A stretch of 64,000 bases of DNA. It comes from Climacium dendroides (taxonomy: Eukaryota; Streptophyta; Bryopsida; Hypnales; Climaciaceae). The notes under the pieces are model-generated. The model saw only the letters and a list, made by a program, of their open reading frames with translations, made no database searches and was not told the origin of the DNA. Every line of letters begins with the position of its first letter. Positions within the stretch are counted from its first letter, which is position 1. The stretch spans positions 37,761,213 to 37,825,212 of the forward strand of contig OX467084.1 in NCBI GenBank assembly GCA_950106755.1, given 5' to 3'. Positions 36,886-47,900 of this stretch are shown piece by piece. The position numbers and the translations under genes are program-made.

Positions 36886-38190
36886 GATGCCCACTGCACT
36901 ACTTGGTCGAGCCATTCCCACTGTGGAATTTTGGGGGGCGCTGTCTGCTACAATTCTGTCGCTATAGGTTGCTGCACAATTCTACAGAGTAAGTCAGTGC
37001 TTCGTTTGCCTCTATGTGATTGAAGACTATTGTTAGGAAGTGAGATAGCACATTATAGACTTGGAGGTACAACAAAATGTCAAAGTGGAATGCAGCAAAA
37101 TCAGTAGTACAAGATTAAAATACTGACATGTACGGACGATGGTCCTAGTGGCTACTAGTGGTTGGATTGACATGTCACACAAGGCACCTGCCCCATCCAC
37201 AAACAATCACAACACAATTAACATCTAATTTTCAGGTGTGTTACGGAATGGAAGCTCGCATATCTAATTTGTAGCTGCCAAATCAAAAAATTCTTAAGTT
37301 TCGGTAAATGCGTACTATTGTAATTCTTACTAGCATCGAGCGATGAAGGTGTCCCAATATCAGTTGCCTGATTTTGACATTGGAATGGAGTGCCCATGCC
37401 GAAGTACCTGCAAGCATTCAGATGATGAATTCAGCGATTGCCAAATCATTCCTCCAAGACACCGTACGCCTAAGCAGTATGAAGCAAACGACAAGTAAGC
37501 ATGCACAATATGCAGGTCTTGGCGACGAGGTCCATGCTGATCACATGATGAAGGAACACTGTAGATGAAGTCTTACGCACTAATAGGTGAAGCTATTGAT
37601 GTACATGGTGCCAACGTCAATGATACTCCCTTAAATCATTGCAACGCGGGCATTGTCGCCGGTGGCATTCATTAACCACGTACTTGTGAATATTTTCTAA
37701 ACTCCGGAACACGATAGTGCGGCTCTGGATTGTCGACGTGGCACTAAGAATTGACCACATCAGCCATTGATACTTAATTAGGCCGTGCACCCCTCCTTTA
37801 ACAAAATGCGTTTGTAATTTTGTAAAATCTACATTTCCTAAAGTTCTAGGTATTCCATTATATGAGCCAACAAAACTTCCATTTAAATATAGTAGTCGCT
37901 CTGGGCCCTACTAGACATCGATCTTTCCACACGCCATGTCTGCGTCCTCGTAGGCTCGGCATTTACAAATCACCACAAATGTGAATGTTCTTCTGTATTT
38001 CCCCTTCTTTATGGAGACATCTCTGTTCCGTAATGCCAAGTGTGGACAGACCATAATGAATAGAAATTATCCCTATGTTTCAAGAAAAATTACCATAGTA
38101 GTCTAATTATCTGAAGCATATCAGCTCCTTGTTACTTGACAAATCAATTAGAACTTATCTTCATGCTTGGATGAAATTAGTCATGTATAG

Positions 38191-38552
38191 AGCAAGTGAC
38201 CCATTTCCAAACACTTAAGCAATTATGTATATTTGGAGCACGGATTTTTCGTGTGAAATTTTTTCCCATGTACAGAAATAGAGTTTGGAAGGATTGTATA
38301 TTTTTCCAAAATTTTATTACACAAAATGTATTTACTATGAATTTTTTAATAGAAGATTCTCTAAAACCTATAATGATTATATAGACTTTTCTATTTCTAA
38401 CCATATGCTAATTGCAAAATCGACCTAGGACTGCAGCCTTGTAGCCAATCATAATACATCACAACTACTCTTCAGAACTACGCCACAACTCATAGAAACA
38501 TGGCAATCTATAAGTTGGAAATGGGGTGGTGGTTGGAAATGGGTCGCCTGCT
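38191..38552. mobile_element. 362 bp TIR element (GACCCATTTCCAA ends)
   Basis: The left end is AGCAAGTGACCCATTTCC and the right end, reverse-complemented, is AGCAGGCGACCCATTTCC, extending to about 24 bp of TIR. The internal 38215-38330 segment matches 31975-32090, which preserves the left end of another copy (starting near TTGACCCATTTCTAACCAC). It is non-coding. Confidence 0.7.
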
Positions 38553-38947
38553 TTATTTCCAAGCATGGAAGTATACACAATATGGGTTGGACAAGGAAAG
38601 TACAAACGGGTGCCACATTCATAACTTTCATGAATTCTATATGGTCAATTATTCGCCCACCCTATGGTTGAAAATGCAAAATCCTATATGACAAGAATAG
38701 GTTTTACAAAATCTTCTTGAAAAAATTAAGGATAATTCCATTTTTGACCAAAAAATTGTAGAAAAATTTCAAGTCCTCTTGAATTCAATTTCACTGCACA
38801 GGAAAAATATTTTCCTCAACACACCCTAGTGGCAAATAGGTTCAATTCCTTAACCTCTAAAGGACTAGCCTGCTATTTTTAGCAACATAGTAATTTTGGG
38901 CAAGTACTTGTGACTAGAAATTTTTATATTTTAGTTTGAAATTTTAA

Positions 38948-39900
38948 CCCTTAAAGGATTTTGACTATGCTTTCACCGAAACTGCTCCAAAATTGCCATC
39001 TCTGGTACAAGTAACAAATTTTTGAAAAAAAAATATTTTTGATACATCTAACTATAGGATCTTATATTAATTTGGTTTGAGAATATGTAAAAAAAATTCA
39101 GAAATTTTCACTGTGTAGATTGCAAGATATTAGCATTTGAATAACAAAAATTCTTTTTTTGTCCTTATGAAAACTCGGGCAGCTGAAAGTCTTAAGGTCA
39201 GATCATTATGAAAAAATGTCCAAAATGGTGGTTACTCTTTGGATTCATTCTTCAAGGCAAGTTGGCTACATGCTTGAAAATTTTCAAATCATTTGGAATT
39301 GTACAACATATAGGAAAAAAATAGAAAGTAGAAAGAAGTAAAAAATGATTCAAAATACAAAATTGTTAACAATTTATTTATGAAATTGAAAAATGCTAAT
39401 CCCAATGGTTGTAATGTTTTAATAAACAATCTACACCCAATTATTTTATATTATTTCAAAAATATTAAAAATTGAGTTAAATAAAGGACTTCAAAGTTTA
39501 TTTTAGAGTATAGATTCCATAACCACCTTCAAACTACCCACACGACTACCCACAACTAAAACTCCTCATAACTTTCATCTTGTTAATCAAAATAGAATGA
39601 TTCAAAGATATCCATTTATAAATAAATCTAAAAAAACAAATTCAAATTTTTATTTTTTTAAAAAGTGATTTTTAAAGAAGTTTTTTTGTTACCCGAACTT
39701 CTTGCAGAACAAAGAAAACCACATATCATACAATAACTTTTTAACCATGTAGTCAAAAGTTATGAAAGTTGTTGGGCCTCAAAGCTACTCTTTGGACACA
39801 TGTTGTGTGAAAATTTCAGTGAAAAAAAATGAAAATTCCATTTGTAGTGAGCTGCCCAAAATTGCTATGTTGTCAAAAAAAACATTTGGTCCTTTAGGGG
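38948..39900 (+). mobile_element. TTAA-bounded repeat, left arm of a long inverted repeat
   Basis: Flanked by TTAA at 38944-38947 and 39901-39904. The ends are CCCTTAAAGGATTTTG and, reverse-complemented, CCCCTAAAGGACCAAATG, so about 10 of the first 12 terminal bases match. The first ~750 bases are repeated in inverted orientation in 39990-40726. A fragment of a right end lies just upstream (TTAA then CCTCTAAAGGACTAGC at 38850). It is non-coding. Confidence 0.65.
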
Positions 39901-39989
39901 TTAATAGAAGTTGTGGACAAGGAATATCTTTCATGTGAACAAAATTTTATGACATTTGGAAATATGAGTCAAAAGTTATAGCCTAATAT

Positions 39990-40726
39990 GTTATTTGCTT
40001 CTCAACTCGGGTAGTCTGGGCAAATCTGAAAAAATCACTTTTTTCAAAAGCAAATATCTGAAATTGATTTTCTAGATTTATATATACATGGAAAGCTTTG
40101 AATCATTCCATTTCGATCAACAAGTCAAAAGTTATGAGGAATTTTAGTTTGTAGGTAGTTATGGGTTCTCTACTCTAAAATAAACTTTGAAGTCATTTAT
40201 TTCATTCAATTTTCAATATTTTTGAAAAAAAGTAAAATTGTAAGATGTAGGTCATTTATTACAACAATACAACCATTGGGATTGACATTTTTCAATTGTA
40301 TAATTAACTTCTTAATAATTTAGTGTTTTAAACCATTCTCTACTTCTTTCTACTTACTATTTTGTTCTATATGTTGTACAATTTCAAATGATCTGAAAAT
40401 TTTCAAGCATGTAGCCAACTTGCCCTGAAAAATGAACCCAAAGAAGCACCACCATTTTGGATATTTTTTCATACAAATGTGACCTTGTGAAGTGCAGCTG
40501 CCCGGTCTTTTGCAAGGACAAAAAAAGGATTTTTGTCAATACAAACGCTAATATCTTGCAATCCACATGCTGGAAAATTTTGAAATTTTTTCCACATCTT
40601 TTCAAGCCAGCATACTATAAGGTTATATGTGTTAAGAATTTTTTTTTTTCCAAAATTTGCTACTTGTGCTCAAAATGGTAGTTTTCAAGCATTTGGGGGA
40701 AAAACATAGTCAAAGAATTTAAGGGT
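39990..40726 (-). repeat. Right arm of the long inverted repeat
   Basis: The reverse complement aligns in order with 38948-39700: TTTGACTATG, GATTGCAAGATATTAGC, GGCAAGTTGGCTACATGC, TTGAAAATTTTC, AATCCCAATGGTTGT and TTTATTTTAGAGTA occur in both. The outer end is AACCCTTAAA next to a TTAA. The spacer between the arms is about 290 bp. Confidence 0.75.
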
Positions 40727-41383
40727 TTAATTGATTGGAAATGGGTTGCCATCTCATAAGCCTTTTCCTATGGTAAATGAACAAAACGCACAATAAAAAA
40801 TATTCCTAGAATGAGGATATAAATTATTAGGAAAACCATTTTTAAATTTTTTTAAGTTCATGACATACTAGAAAATCATTATATATACCAGTAATAAAAA
40901 ATATTTAAACATATTTTTATGAATATATAATTTATTTATATTGGACAAAATGATCTTGTTGTTCATCAAAGATATTGATTTGGTCCCTATAGATATTTGT
41001 TTCATATATATTTTTTTCCAATGTGTCTTTCATTAGAAGAATGTCTACGAGGTAAAAAAAATCTCTTTGTTCAAATAAATTTTCACTCTTCAATAGTATA
41101 AATTGTATTAAAATAAATTGAAAGTTATATAAATGAGTTGAGAAGGTGTTTAGGTAGGAATGGAGTTCATATCATAGAATCCTCCTTCTAGCTCGGTCTC
41201 TTTTTCTATTTGTACGCATTTCTTTTCATTGTCCAACCTTTGGCTTTGCTACTTGTATGGGTTTTATTTTAATGAAATGGTTCTTTGATATTTTTAGAAA
41301 AAATATCTTTTAGTTTGCTTGTAGCAATGATATATTTATTATATTCGAATTAGAGACAATATACAAACAATTATGTCACAATA

Positions 41384-41469
41384 CACTCCCTTTGTCTCAA
41401 AATAATATTGATGTTTTCTTTGCATCATACAAAATAAACACCAATATTGTTTTGAGATAAAAAAGAGTG
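41384..41469. mobile_element. 86 bp Stowaway-like MITE
   Basis: The left end CACTCCCTTTGTCTCAAAAT pairs with the right end, which reverse-complemented is CACTCTTTTTTATCTCAAAA, and the inverted repeat continues through AATATTGRTG. The CTCCCTTTGTCTCAAAAT terminus is the plant Tc1/mariner Stowaway type. The left flank is TA; the right flank is CA. Confidence 0.7.
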
Positions 41470-41718
41470 CATAACTTCTAGAATACATGTGGCTTAATGA
41501 TCAAATTTTTTATGTCAAACATACTTAAACCTATAAGAGTATTTCATAAAATATGTATTTATATTTACATAAATTCATGCTTTTGTTTTACGATTCCTTT
41601 TGATATACAACAAGGCAATGTCCAAAATTTACAAGATCATGCACTACATCTATTAGATTGATGTAGATAGAAATGACAAGTAATGACTAAAAATAAGTGT
41701 CAAGAGTCATAAATTATA

Positions 41719-42235
41719 CTATCTTCGTCCCAAATGATCTTCATGTTGAACAAAATGTTTATGATTAAGGCTAAAAATAACATTTTAAAAAACAATTTCG
41801 TGCTATAAGTAGAGTTTGGTGCACTCCTAACATTCTTGAAATTTTGAGTTTTAGAACCCTTTTCAAAGTGTAGTTTTGGAATATTAAAAAGTAGATTTTG
41901 GGGGGGGCATTTCCAATGGGTACTACTATCCAAGACCATGCGGCCCTATGTTCTACCTCCCATAGCTTCATCCCCTTCAGTTGGACAATATTCAAAGAGA
42001 TGTAAAAAATAAGAATGAACAATGTTGGTTGACCTCCTTTAGCCATTTCATTAGCTTTTTGATTGATGATTGCATGGATGGCCATGAAGCTACTATTTGG
42101 AGTTGTTTTGTTAGTCCCAAATAGCAATTGGAAACCATATTGGACCACTTTGCAACATCACAAAGTGAAATACAAAGATTATTTTGGGAGAAAAAATTAA
42201 GGCCAATAGAAAGATCGTTTTAAGGACAGAGGGAG
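41719..42235. mobile_element. 517 bp Stowaway-like (Tc1/mariner) element
   Basis: Bounded by TA at 41717-41718 and 42236-42237. The left end is CTATCTTCGTCCCAAATGAT and the right end, reverse-complemented, is CTCCCTCTGTCCTTAAAACG, both running into GATCTT. Short open frames inside are not transposase-like. Confidence 0.65.
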
Positions 42236-42854
42236 TACTATTGATTACAATTCATTTACATCTACAATTTGGGCCCAAGGTATTTTTTTTTACAATAAAA
42301 CCACCAAATAGTACATAAGTATTTAGAAGGTGTTCCAACAATACTACTAGTCTCTGCTTGATTCTTTGGACATTTGTTTATTTCAATTCTACTTGCCTTT
42401 GAAAAGGCAACCTTTATAAACTTATTTATAATTTATAATAAAAAACTACAAAAACATGATTGATTGACATTGTTTAAATTTCTTTAAAAAAACAAGGGGT
42501 ACATGACCCTTTCTACATCTTTTGTGGCATATATTACTTTGTCATTTCTAAATGAAGAATATCATGAAATGTTTCGATGTGCTTATTAATTCAAACATGC
42601 CTATTTTAGGATCAAAAATCGAACCACTCCACTAAATTTTTACTTAAGAAATCAAAATGCACTTTCCAAGCCCCAAGTGATTTGTCAAATGAGATTACAT
42701 CATACATCTACCTAACACAAACTTTCCAACAAATCCCTGGCCGGAATAACAATAATTACAAGAATCCTACCCTATACAAGACAAAAATAAAATAAAATTT
42801 ACAATGCAACTCAAAGTAGGCAATGGTCAAACTGGGACCCCTTCCAATGTCTGG

Positions 42855-43075
42855 AAAGAACCGGTGGCTAGTTCAAAGTTAGCTGATGGAATTGGGAAAA
42901 AATTTGGTTGCAATTTGAAAACACCGGCAAAAGAACCGGTGCAAAAATCTGAAAAATTTCTATTTTGAATGAAGAATAGAGAAAATAACCGGACTCTGTA
43001 CTAGAAAAATCGGTTCAATTTGGGAATTGAAGGAAAATAGCCGGTAAAAGTAAAAAAAACTTCCCGAATGCTGAC
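42855..43075. repeat. Dispersed repeat, CpG/CCGG-retaining copy of 25765-25980
   Basis: Contains five or more CCGG sites (for example AACACCGGCAAAAGAACCGG) that read TTGG, ATGG or similar at the matching positions of 25765-25980. Confidence 0.7.
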
Positions 43076-43307
43076 CCCTTCATTTGAATTTTATTCCTTC
43101 TGGAATGCCTTGGAAAATGGTTGCATTTTTATCAAAGCTAAAGTTTAATTAATGAGGGTCTGACCCCTTATCTGAGCCAAAGTCCACCAGAATTAACATT
43201 GACCAATTAAGTAATAATCAGATGAAGCATTATACCGGCCTTACCCAGTGTCAGGGCCACCGGAACACCCCCAATAAATACCGCGTGCAAAACACTACAA
43301 ACAAGAA

Positions 43308-43315
43308 GCGCCAAA
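43308..43315 (-). promoter_or_regulatory. Candidate E2F-binding site upstream of the E2F gene
   Basis: GCGCCAAA on the plus strand equals TTTGGCGC on the minus strand, an exact match to the TTTSSCGC E2F consensus. It lies about 1.6 kb before the supported ATG and about 240 bp before the alternative upstream ATG, at the start of the GC-rich 5' region, which suggests autoregulation. Confidence 0.5.
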
Positions 43316-43552
43316 TCATCCCAGGCACTGTCTACGACAGAAAACATCCAAATAACGAAAACGAATGAAGTACAGTCAACAGAATCCAAGTGCAGGGCGA
43401 ACGGAATCCAGTCCAGTCCCAGTCGCATCAACAGCAAACTCTCTATCCAAATACTCGATTGGATGTATTACATCCAAGTCTAGGAGCCTTTCAGTTGGTA
43501 AGGAATGAAGGTCATCCATCCAAAGTTCCGAAACCCGAATCCCGAGATGCTA

Positions 43553-44909
43553 ATGTCCGGAGGCGAGATCGGCGCACCGGCCGGGCAGCACCAGAGCCCG
43601 CCGACTGACCGACATGAAAATCCACGGGTATCGAACCCATCCGGGTATCCACCCACTGGGAGGTCCTCGTCGTCGTCCGCCCTCTCCTCCCGCTCTGCCT
43701 GCACCGAGGTTAGATACGAAAGTGGGGCGAGGCCATTGAACGCCAGAACTGCGATTGTCGCCCAAAGCCCGCCCAATTGTGCGCTGCGAGGTCTGTTTTG
43801 GGACTTCAGTTGCGCACTTGTAGTTCCTGCGGGTCAGAGTCCACCATCGCCAGACTCTCCCAAAGTCCCAATCGCTCGCTTTCATCTGCTCTCAACAATC
43901 ATCACAAGTCACTCGCCGAACCAACGTCCACAACGACCCGGAGTCTTCCGACATACCGGGACAAAATCATTTGCCATCATTGCCCGCAGGCTCCGTCTCA
44001 TCTCGTCTCATCTCATCTCGCTCGGTGGCGTGCGACTAAAAGGAAGAAGAAGAAGAACAACAAGTCCGAGTGCGTTTGAACTTTCCTCTTTGGATGAGTC
44101 GCAGGTTTTCCTCGTGGGAGTGCGGGTTGGGAAGCCGGGATTGGGGAGTGGGAGTGGGTGTTGGGGGTTGAGTGATTCGGAGCCGATTGAGGTCTCGAGG
44201 GTTCTTGGAGGAAGCGGGATTGCGAATCGCGAGGGATTTGCTTTTTTGTATTTTTTGGGGTTTGGGTAAAGCTGGCGGTGTAGAAGTGTTTTGCGGGATG
44301 GCGTGGGCTTCTGGGTATGTATGATAGTGGGGAGCGTGTGGTGTGTCTTTGTTGAGGAGTGCATTTTTTCGTGGATTGGCTTCGGTTGTGCGAGGGTCTT
44401 CTTGGTACCCCTTTGTTTTCGATTCTGAGTTGCAGTTGGGACTTTGCACTGGGCAGGGTTGGGCTGAGTAATTTTTCCAGGGGAATTTGTGCGAGCGGGT
44501 TGAGAATTTTTAGGATTGGGATTGACCCTTGATGCGTGAGGATTGTTATCTCGCATCTGCCTTCCGCTGCATATGTTGTAGACATGGTGGTGCTTTCGCC
44601 ATCCGATGCTCTGTTCGAGTCGTGTTTCGGCCTTTCCCGTATGCCCTGCTCCGGTTGTATCTTTTCGTGTGTGCCCTGATGTAAGCAAATTTGCTGTGAT
44701 GTCCAATTTGAGCATCATGTGTTCGAATGTCTCGCTTCCTTGTTTTCGTGATTGAAATTGATACGTGTGGAGGACCTGCACGAAGTGTGTGTGTTGTTCT
44801 TGTATCGTGTTGGTTCCGCTAGGTCGACGATAGTCATGCTGTACAAAAAGGTCGTCGTGTCCGGGCACTGAAATTTGCGTCGTCTTCAGGATCGAGGAGC
44901 AATGTAACG
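43553..44909 (+). other. Candidate extra N-terminal coding exons / 5' leader of E2F
   Basis: GC-rich leader region. One in-frame extension is possible: ATG at 43553 (MSGGEIGAPAGQHQSPP) to 43708, ending GAG|GTTAGA in phase 0, joined to 44823-44909, which follows a TAG acceptor and is open in frame with the E2F exon. The second piece reads GRRVRALKFASSSG, resembling the R-x-LAFAS motif near the N-terminus of plant E2Fs. This would give 526 aa instead of 445. If instead the protein starts at 44910, this region is 5' UTR with introns. The longer open frame 43505-44269 is not otherwise supported. Confidence 0.45.
44902..44907 (+). promoter_or_regulatory. Minimal AUG-stop upstream ORF before the E2F start
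   Basis: ATGTAA sits two bases before the candidate start ATG at 44910. An 11-codon upstream ORF also begins at 44835. AUG-UAA elements are known to stall ribosomes and control translation of plant messages. This is relevant only if translation starts at 44910; if the upstream exons are coding it is simply an out-of-frame hexamer. Confidence 0.4.
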
Positions 44910-47900
44910 ATGCCCAATCCACAGGCCATGCCCACATGGAAGGCCCTGCACTCCGGGAAGCCCAAGATTGAGCCCAACGAGATCAACGACCTTTTGTACG
45001 CGAATGTAGGTCCCTCACTTCTTGCATGGTCCTTCGCATGGGCGTCATCCTCACATGCTTTGGATCCCCTATATTTACAGTGACCCAACGTATGCGGAAG
45101 AATTGGAGGTCGAGGATTGGTCCCTTTCTTGGCATTTGATCTTATCTTGGAGTTTCATGGGGGTTCTGAGAACCCGACCTAGTTCTGCAGCTGTTAAGCT
45201 TGGTCTGCTTTGAGCTCTGACCTCCAGCGAGTATGTCAGTTGCCTATGGGATAAGCTCTCAATCCAGAGCATTACCACAGGGTGGCATGTCCGAGGGAGC
45301 CCATTGTTGACCTAAATCCCTGTTTTGTGAATGCTGTGTCAGATGAAACGGAGGAATGATGCGGAAGACAGACGCGACGTCGAGATGAATGGTTGCAATA
45401 GTTTCGCGAAATCGGATCTCAGCCCTGCACCCGCGCCTACCGCTCCGAGAATGCGACCTAGCCGGCCCAAGTCGGTGAAGCCTCCGAAGAACAGCTGCCC
45501 ATTGACCCCCGGACCTTCTGGCATTGGTAGGACATTCATGCTTCCGAGCTGCATTGTCTATGCTCTGAACGTATGTCGATATCACCAGAGCCCGTTTCAT
45601 CTTTGCCGGCGTTCAAGCTTGAAATCCCACCAATTCACCTGAGATTAGCTTCTTCTGAATTTGTGATCTTCGTCTTCTGAAGAACACTCTTTTTAGAGTT
45701 TTGCCGGAGTCGTGGCCACTGAAGAGGAAGCTGGGATGGTGTCGTTGTGTGAAGTTAGTAGTGCTTGCAGGAGAGGCAGTAGTATTCGTAAATGCGCACT
45801 TATGATATTTGTGTTACTGAAGCACCTGCTCTCCATAGATTGAGACTACACACGCGGTAGGTTGAGCTGGGGCAGAAGCAGTCTATGGTGATCCCACATT
45901 GGTATTGATCTAGCAGTCGCTGTCTTATATTGGATCCAGATGACGTGTAGGAGTTCTATGCGTGTCCTCATGTCAGTAGGCTCTTGCCTGACGATGACAT
46001 CCTTGTTTCTTTAGTCTTTTGGTTGCCACACTTTTGTGATGTGTGCTTAGGGTGAGCATAGCACGTTTTTAAACCTGTACTCCAGAAATTGTAGAAGATG
46101 CCTTCTGGATCCTGCCTCCTTCTGTTGGAGGACGAAGTGATGTAGCTCACATCCATTTACATTTCGGGAGTTCTGTATCCGTGGATGAGTCACACTCTGT
46201 AGGGTAGATCATTTGGGAGTGTGCACTTAGTTCGGTACACACCTTGGAAATCGTTTTGGAGCTTTTGCGGGGGCCTTGATTTGCTCGATTCGACTCCATT
46301 TGTGTTAGATTGATGAACGGGTGATGGGTCATTACAACCCCTTCTGATTTCGTTTTGTCGAATTGCAGGCTCTCCTACAAGTAGTGCACCGACTCCAACC
46401 AGCACCTGTCGCTACGACAGCTCACTGGGTACTCCAGTTCCTTCCAATGTATCATAATTGTGGAATGTCGCTCCGCTCACTGGTTCTTTTGTGTAGGGTT
46501 TGCCTTTCTGAAGCTGAGAGGTTGGATACTTTGTTCGTGACTGTCTGAAGAGAGGAGCGTGTTGATGTCATGTTTCTGACTGACTGTCTTGGTGACTCAG
46601 GTCTGTTGACAAAGAAGTTTATCGACCTTATCAAGCAGGCCGACGACGGTGTGTTGGACCTGAACAAGGCTGCCGATACTTTGCATGTTCGTACTCTGCC
46701 CAGTTCCCGTCACTGTAAAAGCCTTCATAGGGAGGCACTTATGTTTTGCGTTTTGATTCCAGTCCGCCTATTGCGCAAGTATTGCGGTCAGTGGTCGTTA
46801 CGTTGGACCTGAGTGCCATGGATTAGTGAAGTCGATGTTTTTGGAGTGAATGTCCATCTTGCGGTTCTGGCGTGTGATTTCTTTCCCTACGGTTCATCAG
46901 GTACAAAAGAGAAGAATCTATGATATAACCAATGTTTTGGAAGGAATCGGTTTGATTGAAAAGAAGCTGAAGAATCGGATACGATGGAAGTAAGTGCATC
47001 ATTTCGTTATGGACGGGGTTTTACTCGAGTACACTGCTGCTATTTTTATGGTCGCCGAATCTAGACAGTGATTTGTTGGAGTCAGTAACGTAAGAATTGG
47101 TTTTGAGGAGTATGTGTGAACAAGTTGACGTGACTGTGGGTGCAGGGGTATGGGAATGGCACGAACTGCTGATGTGAAGGATGACGCTGCAGAGCTCCAG
47201 GTACGTGATTTGGCGATTTATTCTGTTATTGTTTTGTGAAAAAACGCCACAGTATTGATGAGGCCAGACTGCAGGATACCATGCAAGCGGTAGGGGTGGT
47301 GTATGAGTTCGAACAAGGACTGTTTTTTAAGCGTCTTGAGCCTTACTTGAGCAGAAGTGGTTGTCTATTTTGAATATATGAATTTTGATGCTCTTGCATG
47401 ATCTAGAAGGAAACCTGATGAGTGTAGTTTTGGTAGTGTTTGAATTCAGTCTTCAAGGCATTGAGGGCACTGGAACTATTCTGGCAGTGGAACCATTCTG
47501 CCGTTTCAGTCGTGACATGCTCGGGCCTAAAGTTGGCAGTGTCAAGAAGTATTGTCTGATTTTGTACCGTCCACCCAGTTTGATCTCGTCCACCGTGGAA
47601 GTGTTGATTTGTAATCTTCTGCTTCTTGTGCAGGCTGAGGTCGAGGACCTGCGCATTCAAGAGAAGAAACTCGATGAGAACATTAGGTATTTTATTCTGT
47701 TTCATGAGCATTTTTTCCCGAGTCATGTTGTGCATTGGCATCTGGTCTCGTTGGACCTTGGTTTGGAGCATTTTCTGATTGTAGACGAACTGCATATTTT
47801 GCTTTTGCAGTGAAATGCGGGAGCGGTTAAGGAGCTTAAGTGAAGATGAACAAAACAAACAGTGAGTCTTTTTTCTGCGTCTCAAGTGTGATCAGCATTC

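Larger units (their letters stand above)
32654..38053. mobile_element. Complete but inactive PIF/Harbinger transposon (5.4 kb)
   Basis: Both termini carry the inverted repeat TCTGTCYACACTTGGCATTA (outermost bases TG at the left and TGG at the right after reverse-complementing). The element is flanked by TAA at 32651-32653 and 38054-38056, the 3 bp target duplication typical of PIF/Harbinger. Inside are the two expected genes in convergent orientation: a DDE transposase on the plus strand and a Myb/SANT-like protein on the minus strand, both broken. A 192 bp CACTA-type MITE is nested at 33162-33353. The well-preserved TIRs with decayed genes suggest it was once autonomous. Confidence 0.9.
38054..43300. 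other. Gene-free repeat-rich region
   Basis: No coding gene was recognised. The region holds a TIR element (38191-38552), a copy of the 27749 repeat (38540-38850), a long inverted repeat (38948-40726), two Stowaway-like MITEs (41384-41469 and 41719-42235) and the less-decayed copy of a dispersed repeat at 42855-43075. The remainder (40740-41380, 42240-42850) is plain AT-rich sequence with nothing I can name. Confidence 0.7.

Noticed and set aside
43590..43660. tRNA-like T-arm on the minus strand (ATGGG-TTCGATA-CCCGT)
   Set aside because: No matching acceptor stem, D-arm or anticodon arm at the required distance.
43505..44269. 254-codon open frame upstream of E2F
   Set aside because: Whole-frame translation has no E2F-like sequence and would end at TAA far from the conserved exons; only its 43553-43708 part is kept as a candidate exon.
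44008..44937. 309-codon open frame on the minus strand
   Set aside because: Lies antisense to the E2F leader and first supported exon; Pro/Thr/His-rich composition follows from the GC-rich strand, and overlapping frames are open on both strands. No family resemblance.
47385..47885. Long open frames on both strands between E2F exons 7 and 9
   Set aside because: They span intron sequence; the conserved protein uses only 47634-47686 and 47811-47861 in this interval.
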